Shown here piece after piece: positions 22,901 through 34,900 of a stretch of DNA of 64,000 bases (position 1 is the stretch's first letter; each line of letters opens with the position of its first letter). Origin of the DNA: Tribonema minus (lineage: Eukaryota > Sar > Xanthophyceae > Tribonematales > Tribonemataceae). The position numbers were made by a program, and so were the translations under genes. The DNA is taken from the NCBI GenBank assembly GCA_017506865.1, contig JAFCMP010000035.1, positions 248,001 through 312,000 on the forward strand, read 5' to 3'. The notes beneath the pieces were generated by a model. It ran no database searches. It had not been told where the DNA came from and saw only the letters and a list, made by a program, of their open reading frames with translations.

Positions 22901-25900
22901 ACGAGGCGTGCGTGTCTCTGTCTTTTGTTGAGCGATGTGGCGCTGAGCCGTGGATGACGCGCTGACCACAGGCGCGGCGACCGAGCAGCTGCGCACTCCA
23001 GCTGCGGCATCGGGCTCCTGGAGCGGTGGCTGCGGCATCGGGCTCCTGGAGCGGTGGGAAGGAACGGCAGTGCTGCGCCGCCACGTGCGTTTTGTGCTGT
23101 GTACAAACAAGGAAGCGCACAAGCAGTGTAAAACCGATAGAAGACGCATATGCACGCTGCGGCGGCGCGCGCGCCGCACCAGCGGTGTGTGCCGCGTGCT
23201 GCTCGCGGTCGAACTCCGGCCCAAGAGAACCTTTGAACAACGTATCTGTGGCTCTGACGTATCCTTGTGGATTGTCACACCTGGCGTCAACTCACTTGTG
23301 CGCCTGCCTCGCGTCCCCACTCTGCGCCGTGCCGCCGCAGTACCTGCGCGAGTTCGACGCGGCGGATGCCGACCCCGCGGCGTCCGCGATACAGTGGCAG
23401 GTGCGTTTGTTGCCCCTCGCGCATGCGCCGCAAGCGCGCTGGCGCAGTGCGTCACACGGTCCGCCGTGCATGTTGCGAGTGCAAGGCGCATTGAAAGCTG
23501 CACGTTTTAACGGAAGACTATGGTCAGACCGGGGGTCAGGGGGCAGTCCAACTGCCAGATTTGCAACGCTACGAGCTATCGCTGTTATGGATGCTTGCAT
23601 CCGCTTCTGCTCCCCCAGAGCCACTGCCTTGCGGCTTTGTATAGACTGAATTCGCGGAGATGTGCCCAACTATGAACTCACGGTTCCAGCACGCATACCC
23701 CCTCTTGGGGTCAGTGACGACGACGCATGGCGGTGTGCGCAGAGGCTTTGCATGCCCGTGCCACTGCCCCGCCCGCGCGTGCAGACGCGCCGACGGCTCT
23801 GCGTGCGGCAGCGCGGCACCGCTCGCTCGCGTCTCTGCTTGTTGAAACGCACATGCGACTGTGCGCCACGCGGTGATGGGCCCCATGTGCAGCTGCAGAG
23901 TCACGCCTGGCATACTTCAAGGTTGCCCGGTCAGTTGAAGTCCGGCCTGCACGCCGCGGGAGGCCCACATGCCCGCGGAATAGATACCAACAAAGAACAC
24001 ATGCCAGCCACGAGTGCCGTCATGGGTGCAGTAGCAGCACTCACTACCGACAGGTGGCCGGTACACACCAACCTTCTGCTGTTGCACAGCAGACGCTTCG
24101 CTGTCGCCACCCCCTCTCTCTGCGCCCCTGCAGAGGCAGCGCAGCTCGCCTGCAGAACACGATGATGCAACCGACACAGCGCATGCCCGTCAGAGGGCGC
24201 AGAAACACTGGTCTGCGCTGCATCGCTGCGACAATCGCACCGCCGACACGCGAGCGCTCTCGCTACTTGCTGTCTTGCGTGCGCAGAGAAGAAGCTCGCC
24301 GCAGTAGTGCTGGTTTGCGCTGCATCGCTGCGACATCGCACCACCGTCACGCTGTCGCTGCCGCCCTCTCTACCCCTGCAGAAGAAGCGCGGCGCGCCGT
24401 GGCGCCACTCGGCGCGCTTCCCCGCGCGCGCCGACGCCGCGCGCGCGCACATGGTCAGCGTCAACTGGCTGCTCAACGACGCGCCGCTCACGCCGCGCGA
24501 CAAGCTCACGCTGTCCATCCTCAACAACCTGCTTGTCGGCAACAGGTGCGCGCCGCGGAACAGCGCGGTAAAGTCAGCTCGTTGTCATTCTCACCACGCC
24601 GGGGGCGCACGAGCTGCATCGCATGCCATGCGAAACACAGCTGGGCAGGCTGTTGCATGTTCGCGTCTGCAGGGTGCTGAGCCACGCCCGCTGCTCAAGC
24701 TGGGGCGCAGACGGGGTGGAAGGGTTGCGGTTGCACTTACCTTCAGGGCCGAGCAGGCGTGCGATGGGCATATGTCACTGCGGTTGCCCGTCTCGCTGCG
24801 CCCGCATCGCGCCCAGCAGCGCTGCGGCGGCACTGTGGCGGCAGTTGCGCTCACCGCTGCAGCGACCGCCGCACTATTACGCTTGCTCCGCCGCAATGAG
24901 CACTTGCGCAGCACCGCCACGCCTGGCGGCAACGCCGCAACTTCGCTCATCAAGCTGTTGCGCGGCTTTGCCACGAGTGGCGGCGGCAGCGGCAACGCTT
25001 CAGTCATTGTGCTGCCTGCATGGAGGTAGAATCAGAGGGGATAAGACATCCCTCAAACAACAATGACTGAAAATGAACGGGAAAAAAAAAACTAATCGCC
25101 CACTTTTAAGTCTGCTTCTACCTGGGCGCCCAAATTTAGTTTTACTTCCATTTGTTTCTGACATGGCTGCTCCTGCTGCTGCCGTGTCGCGCGCCGAGCA
25201 GCGCCGCGGTGGTGCGCAAGGCGCTCACCGACAGCGGCCTCGGCGCGAGCGTCATCGGCGGCGGCCTGTCCGACGAGCTGCTGCAGGCGACGTGGGGCAT
25301 CGGCCTCAAGGGCGTCGCGCCGGAGAAGGTGCGCGTATGTATAGTCACTTCAAGTGCTGCATAAGAGTAAACTTCAAGTGGACATGCCGTTGCGACGTGC
25401 GGGGCATCGGCCTCAAGGCGTCGCGCCGGAGAAGGTGCGCGTATATGTAGTCACTTCAAGTGCTCCATAAGAGTGAACTTCAAGTAGACATGCCATTGCG
25501 GCGCACGGGAAGTTGCATGTGGCGTGTGCGAAAATCCATCCTGACTTTCCATGGTCACCTCAAGTGTAGGCATGCCATTGCAACCTGCGGGGCATCGGCC
25601 TCAAGGGCGTCGCGCTGGAGAAGGTGCGCGTACTTGCAGTCTAGTCACTTCAAGTGCTATTTAAGATGAAACTTCAAGTAGACACGCTTCTGGAGCAGTT
25701 CAAAACATGCATGCCTGTACGACGTGGAGCATCGGCCTCAAGGGCGTCGCACCGGAGCAGGTATGTGCAGTCACACTGTCTCACGCAGCGGCGGCATGCT
25801 CAGGGGCCAGGTGTGGCGTGTTTAAACATTCATTCTAGGCCTCAAGGGCGTCGCGTCGGAAAAGGTGCGTGTGTTCGCGCCATTGCACGCAGCGGCGCCG

Positions 25901-28900
25901 CGCGCGGGGGTCTGGTGTGATGCGTACGTGTACTCCCACATGACATGTCATGGCCACCTCGAGTACCTCGAAGCGTACGCTTCTGAAGCAGTTGGAAACA
26001 TGCATTTTATTTGACAGCATCATGCAGCGCACGTCAGTCACCCACCTTGTGCGTGCGCACACAATGCCTGCTTCCGATGACGCCGCAGTGACAGTATTTT
26101 TTTGGGTAAGTTGCGGTAATTTGATCTGTACAGTAGCAGGACCGTCAAAATTACGGTAATCAGGACCTGGGATTCTTTTTTCTTTTAAAGTATGCAACAG
26201 GAATTCGCACCAGAATCGCGAATTTCAGATTCTGTCCAAAAGACGCTTTATCAAGGCCATGAAATTTATCTTTATCTTGTCCCTTCACAACACGCCGCAG
26301 CACGGCTCATCCGCCTGCTTGTTGCTGCCGCCGTCGCAGGTGGACGAGGTTGAGGCGCTGATCCTGTCCACGCTCGCCAAGTGCGCAGAAGAGGGCTTCG
26401 AGGTGAGCGCGAGCATGGGGCACGTTGAGGTTGCTTCACTGGAGTTGAACTCGCATGATATGTGTCGATATTGCATATTATGTTGAAGTTACATGTTATT
26501 TGTGAAGTTGAATGCTGAGTTGAAGCTGCCTGCTACCAACACTGCATGCGCAAGGGCCCTTGCGCGCTCAGGGCCACAAGAAGTGGAAGGTTGATTCTTC
26601 CCATCTGCACGCTCTGCGCATCATCGCCAGCGTCAGCGCGCCGTGTTGAACCACCAGCATTGGCGTGTGCTTGTGATATCGCGATGCAAGCTTTGTGCAA
26701 GTATGCGTTTTGCCAGCGCTTCACTGCCTCAGTCTGCACGCGCGCCCTTGCGGGCACGAACGCCGCAGATGGCAAACTACGCCAGCTGGCAGGCAGAACC
26801 AACGCGCTTCTGCAGCATGCGACTCGCATCAAGTCTGACTGGCCTGTATTAGGTGTTGCTTTTGCATCAGGTGATTTGCCAAAAGTTCACAATGCTGTTA
26901 GCATAAAAAATGGGGACAGCATCATGGTCCGCCACTTGCTTGCGACATCATCCGCCCGTGCGCTCCCGCAGGACACGGCGGTGGCGGCGGCGCTCAACAA
27001 CGTCGAGTTCAGGCTGCGCGAGTTCAACACGGGCTCGTTCCCGCGCGGCCTGTCCATGATGCTGGGGACAATGTCCAGGTACTGTACTGCATGCGCGCGC
27101 TGCGTCTGACGTGCATCCGAAGTGCACGCGAGGATGTTCCACGCCAGCGTCGAGGCGCTTGGCCGGACTCACGCGTGATCGGAGTGCAGAGCGCAGCGGT
27201 GGCAGTCGACGGCCGCCGCGACGCGCCCGTGCGCGAGAGTCGAAGTTCGCTGACGCTGCGCGTTCGGGTGGGCGCCTGCGTCGCGTGAGCGCCAGCCTCT
27301 GCTACGCGAGTCGACCCTGGCCCCAATGAGACCCGTGAATATGCGCAATTGGGCCGCATGACAGCGCGCCCGCGCTGCCCCTCCCCACTCTTGCGGCACT
27401 TCCCAGCCGCCCCTCTCTCCAAGTGCCCGCGCGAGCCTCCTGCTGCCTGTGCCTCCCCGTTGCGCGCGCGCTGCAGACTCGTTGTGCTCTCGCCAGATTG
27501 CCTTTGCATCCCGCGTTGCGCGGCGGACCGTGCGCGCTGCTCCTCCTGCCGTCGCCACGCTTGCTCGTTGCGCGCGCATTCACGTGGCGTCTTGCCGCCC
27601 CCCCCCCCCGCCTTGCTGCCTCCGCGCGCAGCGGGGCGCGACACTTGCTCCGATTCATTCACCCTGGCGCGACCATGTTGCGTCCTGTACCGCTTGCGCT
27701 GCTGCTCCCCATGCTGTCATGGCCCCGACCCCCCACCCTGCCGCCTGCTTCAACCCCCCCCCCCTCCGCCCCTGCTGTGTCTGTGCTCTCGGTGCGTGCG
27801 TGGCGCAGCTGGCTGTACGGGGGCTCCCCCACGGAGGCGCTGCACTTTGAGGCCCCCCTCGCGGCGCTCAAGGCGGACCTCGCCGCGGGCGTGCCCGTGT
27901 TCCAGAATTTGGTGAAGGAGCTCCTCATCGACAACGGGCACAGGTTGGCGCTGAGCGCTGCTGCTGCCCGTTTTGTCTGTTGCCGTGAGCAGTAGGGTAT
28001 TTATTGGCATTTACGCTCAACGGGCTCCGCCAGATGTCCATGTGTGGTTGGTAGGGAAGGGGGGGGGGGGGGGGGGGGGGGAAGTGTGGCGCTGGCCTGT
28101 CGCAGTTGCAGGCGGTGCATGCCGACGGCTGTTACGAATCTGCAGTTGCACCCGTGCGCGCTGATCGCCGGTACCTGACCACAAATAACGTACACACCCA
28201 GCAGCACACGTCTTGGCGCCGGTCTAGCGGCTCCAGGTCACCTTTCTGTCCTCATTGTTTGTGGCATATGTGCTCAAGCAATGGCACTGCATCGCGCCCC
28301 CGCAGAGTGACACTGGAGATGCAGCCTGACGTCGGCTACGAGGCCGAGACGGAGGCCAGGGAGAAGTCCAAGCTGGAGGCGGTCAAGGCGTCGATGACGG
28401 CACAGGTGAATTTCATGATTTTAATTTATTAAATATGCCTTTCATGACTTTGAAATCTATATTCTTTCGTCTGCTACGAGGCCGAGACGGAGGCCAGGGA
28501 GAAGCCCAAGCTCGAGGCGGTCAAGGCGTCGATGACGGCACAGGTAACTTCTACGATTTTAATCGTGACAAAATGCTTTCCATGATTTTTAAAATGTCTT
28601 AAAAAAAGAACGTGACTTGCGCGCTTATATCGGTGCTCGGGCTGTGGGCAAGGGCACTCCGGTGTTGAGCGCAGAGTGCGCGCTTCGGCCGAGTGTGTGC
28701 TTTTGGGGTATGCATACAGGTTGCACGACGAGTAATGCGATGCTTTGAAATCAATTGTGCCGTGTGTTTCAAGACATTACAGAGGTGGTCGCTGCCATCA
28801 TGTTCCTCAAAGTCTCAGGTCAGCCACACTAAAGCAGTGTCAGATCATGCCTGAAACCCCTGTCAACACGTCATGCCATGTGCGCGGGACGTTGATCGCT

Positions 28901-31900
28901 GCCACCAAGTCCCTTCAAGAGTCACAGCTACATACATGCAAACACATTTCGTGAACATTACACTACAGTGACTACATACATTCGAATACAACTCATGTAC
29001 ATCACTCTACACTATGCGCGCAGGACATTGCAAAGGTGATCGCTGCCACCAAGTCTCTTAAGGAGTCAGCTATATACCATACTTCTATGTATCTATATTG
29101 AACATCGCGACACTGTGGTAGTCATCTGTGCAGGGCATTGCGGACGTGATCGCTGCAACCAAGTCGAAGAGGCACAGCTGTATCAGAGATATAGCTTATC
29201 TATACGATATATTTCACAAACGCGACACTGCACTATCCATCTACGCAGGACATTGCGGACGTGATCGCTGCCACCAAGTCCCTTCAAGAGGCACAGCTAC
29301 ATACTTGCAGATACATTTCACGCACATGACACTACATACCAATACATTTCGTCTACATTTCGCTACGCTATGTGTGCAGGACATTGCAGACGCGATCGCT
29401 GCCACCAAGTCCTTCAAGGAGTCAGCTATTGGCCACATATAACCATCCCTTGTCACCTAAAGCTCTACAATCGTTTGATTTGTTTTCAAATACATCTTCA
29501 TTTCACATGCGCGACACTCTGCTATCTGTCTGCGCAGGACATTGCGGACGTGATCGCTGCCACCAAGTCCCTCAAGGACGCGCAGGCGCGCGAGGACAGC
29601 GCCGAGGCCAGGGCCATGCTGCCCACCCTCGCGCTCGCGGACCTCGACAAGAGCGTCAAGACGACGCCCATTGACATCGGGCAGGTCAGCGAGCAGCAGT
29701 CATGTCGCGTGATGCCTGCTCGCATATGCCGCGTCTTGATGTGCATGAAGCGCGTGTATCGGGCTGGCAAATCGACGCGTTCAAATGGTGCAACCTAGTA
29801 CTGCCAGAGGCCTCAATTTTCAAGACGTAAAGTTTTAAATACGTAAAATTGCTGGTTGTGGCGCATGCAAGATGTGCGCGTGGCCCGTCGGCGCGACGCA
29901 AGTCAGCGCGGCACACGGCACCATGTATAGTATACCAACGCGAAGAGGTGGACCACTCCCCCTGTGTGCGCACTTCAACAATGTTGTAGCACGCTGCTGT
30001 CATTGCGTTGTTGCGCCGTGTGCATGCAGTCTCACGCAACGGGCTCCTCAGCACCTGCGACTGGTGTCGCAACCACTTGAAGCTTGAGCTCACATCATGC
30101 GGTTGGAACTTCATGTACAAAATGTGTCATGCAGGCGCGAGCGGTGAGTTGCGCGCAGTGCAAATGGCAACGTCCCCATATCCGCATGCCACGCGCGTTA
30201 TGCAGCGCCGTCGCGTGCGTGACTGCATCTGATGCTTCCTGCGCCATGCGAATCGCCACTTTTGGCTGAGCGGTTGCCCCCGCGCCTTGCTCTCAGGTCG
30301 ACGGCGTCACGGTGGTGAGCCACGCGCTGCCGTCGTCCGGCATCCTCTACGCGGACGTCGGGATGGACATGACAGGTGCGGTGCAGATGTGTACGTGCGT
30401 CCTTCGGTGCGCGCGCGGTGCCAGCGCGTGGCCTCACCGTGTGGTCGAAGATTCAAGGGCACACTTGAAGTTAATGTGCACACGCGTGGCCTCCCTGCGT
30501 ACTCAAAGCTTAGAGACACAATTGAAGTTGGTGCACCGTCAAGGTGCACGTTAGCTTAATTTCGGTGCAAACTTCCAGATTTAAAGCGCAGCGGGCTCAT
30601 CGCAGTGCCGGCGCTGACGCTTCAGCATTTGCGGCAGCAGCAGCTCTCGGCCGTCACCCCGTGCTGCTGAGCGCACACGCAGCTGACCTTGCGGTTGTTT
30701 TTCACGAGCGAGTGCAAATCAGAGTGTGACCATGGGCAGGTATCTGAAGCATGTTGTGGCACAGCCCCTGCAGCGGCCTGGCAGGGATCGTTCCCTCAGC
30801 TGCTGCCGACGCCTGCCCCTGTCTGGCGCGTTTTAGGGACAGCGTTCGGGTTGATATCAGTGCGTGCACTCCCTCACGAGGTCGAAGGAGGTGCTGGTGC
30901 GGAGCCACTTGCCCACATACTGACATGAATGTGCTGCCAGCGAAAATCACACAACACCGATCCGTAGGTAGACATCACTACAATTACTAATACCCCCCCC
31001 CCCCCCCTTCCCCCCCCCCCCCTTGCGCGCTCCACGCCGCACCGCAGGCATCCCCCTGTCCGAGTACCCCCTGCTGGGCCTCTTCTCGCGCCTGCTGCTG
31101 GAGAGCGGCGCGGGCGCGCGCGATCGCGTGGAGCTGTCGCGGCACATCAACACGCACACGGGCGGCGTGTACTGCAGCACCGTCACCGGCACGCGCGCGG
31201 GCGCGAACGGCGCCGTTGCGGCGCCCGATGACGTCGTCGGGTACCTATTTCTGAGGTCAGCCCTATTAAGGCCCCGCCTCGTTGCAGGGTGCGAGCCGGT
31301 ACCCCGTTTCTGAGGTCAGCCCTAGTAAGCCCCGCTTGTTGTATGACGCTTATTGAACAACGCGAGCCGGTACCCTGTTCCTGATGTCAGCCCCAGTAAG
31401 CCCCGCTTGATGTATGATGCGAGCCCTGGGCGGTTTCGCTACGAGACTGCGCATCCAATTTGGTTGCGAAATACGCGCCTGAGGTCAGTTCTATCAAGGC
31501 CCTCGCTTGTTGCACGATACGAGCCGTTACGCTGTCCCTGAGGTCAGCCCTATTCAGCCCCGCTTGTTGTATGATGCGAGCCCTGGGCGGTTCTGCTGCA
31601 GAGCTGCGCGTCAGATTCGGATGGTGAAGCACGCGTCTCGGTGGGTTTGAGGGTCGGTGCCGACGGAATGGGGGTGCGTGAAGGCCTTCCGACGACGTGG
31701 TGGGTTTCGCGCTTCTTGGGGGCGTCAAGTGCTACGGTAGCTGTGAAGGGATCGACTCAGAGGCTCTGAGCTTTTACGTGGTAAATCAGGCGCAGTGACA
31801 GGGCTGACAGGCGGTGCAGGCGAGACGAGCTCCGCTGCGTTGCCACACGATGCATTGGCAGAGCACACACGCGCAGCACGTCGAAGCGCGCGGTATCCAA

Positions 31901-34900
31901 CGTCTGACCAGTTTGGGTGCTCTTTTGAAGCTGAGTTCGTTGCGAAACGCGAGCACTTACGTAGGGCTGACGAGGATGGCGCTCGCGCAGCCGAGCACGC
32001 AGTCGGACGCCTGCTCCCTTTGTTATCACTCTTGTGCTGCTGTTGCACGAATCTGACGCAGACTCATTCCCCTTTGGCGCTGGGCAGGGAGCGCTTATAG
32101 GCGTGCTCCATAGTGAAACGGCAATAGCCGCAGACCTGTACCACACGCGAGCAGTATGGGTGCTGCACTGCATCTGATGCGCGTGCGCCTGGAGTTCTTT
32201 GCCAGCATCACACCTCGTAGAATTGCGACGCGGCATGACAGATGTTGCTTGTGCGGTGCGCGCGCGCAGGGGCAAAGCGGTGTCCGCCAAGACGCCGGAG
32301 CTGCTGAGCATCATCCGCAGCGTCGTGCGCGAGGCGCGCCTCGACTCGCAGCAGCGCGCCGTCGAGATCCTCAAGGAGATGAAGGCCAGGTACGCCCAAT
32401 GCCACTTACAAAAGTACAAAACTGGGGGTCAGATTGGGTTTGCCTGAACCGGGCATGTGTGCATGTTCGAACTTGATATGATTGCGCCCCGCCCAACTAC
32501 CCCATGAGTTTGTTATTCGCAGGGCCTGCCTGGCCTCGATCAACAATCCACCTCCATCACGTCAAGGGCATCAGCAATGCTGCGTTGCCCGCAGTCGCGT
32601 GCCTGTCGCATGCGCGCATTGCGCTCCCCTGTGCGCTCTGCAACACCTGCAGCCAGGCTCGAGACGAGCAAACAGCGCTCGGCGCCTCAAGTGGTGATGA
32701 TCAACACCGGCACGCAGCACACGATGCAATCACCGCCATACCTGCCTGCAAGCTAGCATTGCAGAGCTGACATGCACCATGTCGCTGCCACTTACAACAC
32801 CAACTCCCCCCCCCAACATCCCCCAGGCTCGAGGCGAGCGTGGTGGGGTCCGGCCACTCGTTCGCGGCGACGCGCATCGACTCGCGCCACGCGCTGGAGC
32901 CGTATCTCAACGAGATTGGCGGCGGCCTGTCGAGCCTCGCCACTGTTAAGGCTAATCTGGCGGCGGCCGAGGAGGACTGGCCGGCGCTGCTGGCGCGTCT
33001 CGAGGAGCTGCGTGCTGCCATCTTCAAGCGGGACAACCTCATCATCAACCTCACAGGTGACGCTCATCTTCAAGCGCGGAAACCTCATCATCGATATCAC
33101 TGGTGACGTGCCAAGCGATGTGTGTCATTTTTGACCATAACATATTTTGAGCAGCGTGTGTCATCTTCAAGCGCTGCGGCGTCATCGTCAACCTCACAGG
33201 TGACGCGCAGAGCAATTCGCGGCACCCTCGTCATTGGCCTCACAGGTGACGTACGTGCAAGAGCAATGTGTGCCATCTTCAAGCGCCTCAACCTCACCAT
33301 CAACCTCACAGGTGACGCACAGAGCGCTGTGTGAGGGGTGGGTGGGTGGGTAGGGGGGGGATTTATGCCATGGATGAGGCGCATCATGTTGCAATTGCGC
33401 AAGTATGGTGTCAATATGCCAGAGATTGGGGGCGGCGGGCACGCCCACCGTGCTGCGCGGCACCATAGACGCCGCAAGCAATCTCATCATAGCCTCACAA
33501 GTGCAACTTGCCAGTACACTTTCTTGTTTTTCCTGCCACTCCACAACCTGATGTGGATGGGAAGCCGCGGGGGTTGCGTCGGCAGCGCTGCAACGGCAAG
33601 CGCCCTGAGTGTAACTTAAAAGCACTTTCCGGCGCGTGGCTGGTTGAACGGCGGTGGGTTACAAAATGCTGCGGCACACTCAGTGCAGCTCCTGACTCAG
33701 CAACTCATCGAGGGGCGACGACTCACTTGGTGACTCACTGCACCCGCTCTTGCAGGCGACCAGGGAGTGCTGGACGCGGCTGAGCAGCCTGTGCGCGACT
33801 TCATCGCGTCCATGCCAGGTGAGTGCTGAGCACTGTGCCTACGCCCAACGCTATTGGCCGGGGGGGGGGGGGGGGGGGGGGGCAGAAGTCAGCCGGTAAA
33901 GGGGGGGGGGGCGGGGGGCACATTTCAGTGAGCCACTGTGGGCAGTGTTCGACACTGACTGTTGTGCATAAATTCGTGCATATGCGCACGTGTGTCGTGC
34001 ACACGGCGTCGCGTGTTGAGCGCGGCGGTCGCTGAGAAGGCGCGTGAGACCAGCACCGGTGGCGTTGGAGAGAACGCAGCACGCGCTGTGCCTGCGGGTG
34101 TGTGCGAAGGCCCCCGCCTGCGGCGCTTCTGCCGCGCCCTCCCTAGCCTGCGCGCGTTCGCTTGATGCTGGCCAACGCTCCTTCGTGGGTGTCCGCCCGC
34201 AAGGCCGCGTGGGCGCTCTCGCTACGATGTGGCCCCTTCTCAATTGCAGCAATTTACCCATGAGCTTTGACCGACGCTGCTCGCTGGCTGCCTGCCTCCA
34301 GCTCAACCTAAGGCTTTCGTGTGGACGCTGGCATTGCGTGCAGCCAGCGATGCTGCACCCCTGTTTTTAACACCGCGCAAGCCTGCTGCGGCGCACTCTC
34401 GTGCCGTTAGGTGCAGCGCTGCAGTGCAGACCTTTCGGTGAAGACCTGCAACACGTTTTTTTCCCGAAAACGCAAATCCCCCTCCCCCCCCTCACCGATC
34501 GAACCGTGCCTCCTGCCTCTTCGTCTGTGCACTTCCATGCGCTGTGCAACAACAACAGAGTCGGCATCGGTACTGGCACCCGCGAGCGGCGCTGGCTGGG
34601 CCAAGGAAGCGCAGTTCTCGCCCATCAGGAACGAGGGCTTCATTGTCCCAACCCAGGTGCGGTGCCCGAAGGGCGGAGCGCACGGGGGCATCTTGAGCAT
34701 GCGTTTTGGCGATGCCTGCTCAACCCCCTGGCGATCTATGGCGGCGTACTGTTGAAACATCTCTGCGTGGCAGGCTTGAACCATGCGCATTTGCGAGCGC
34801 GAGCGTGCTGAGTTGCCAGAGCCAGCAGCTACTGGCTCCAAGCAAGGAGAGCATGCACGCGCTGCATCAACGCTCTCAATTGCGTCCCAGTGAGTCCTGC

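Noticed and set aside
28769-29600. CRISPR-like array of regularly spaced repeats
   Set aside because: Repeat units are copies of the adjacent PreP exon edge and acceptor, the genome is eukaryotic, and there are no cas genes.
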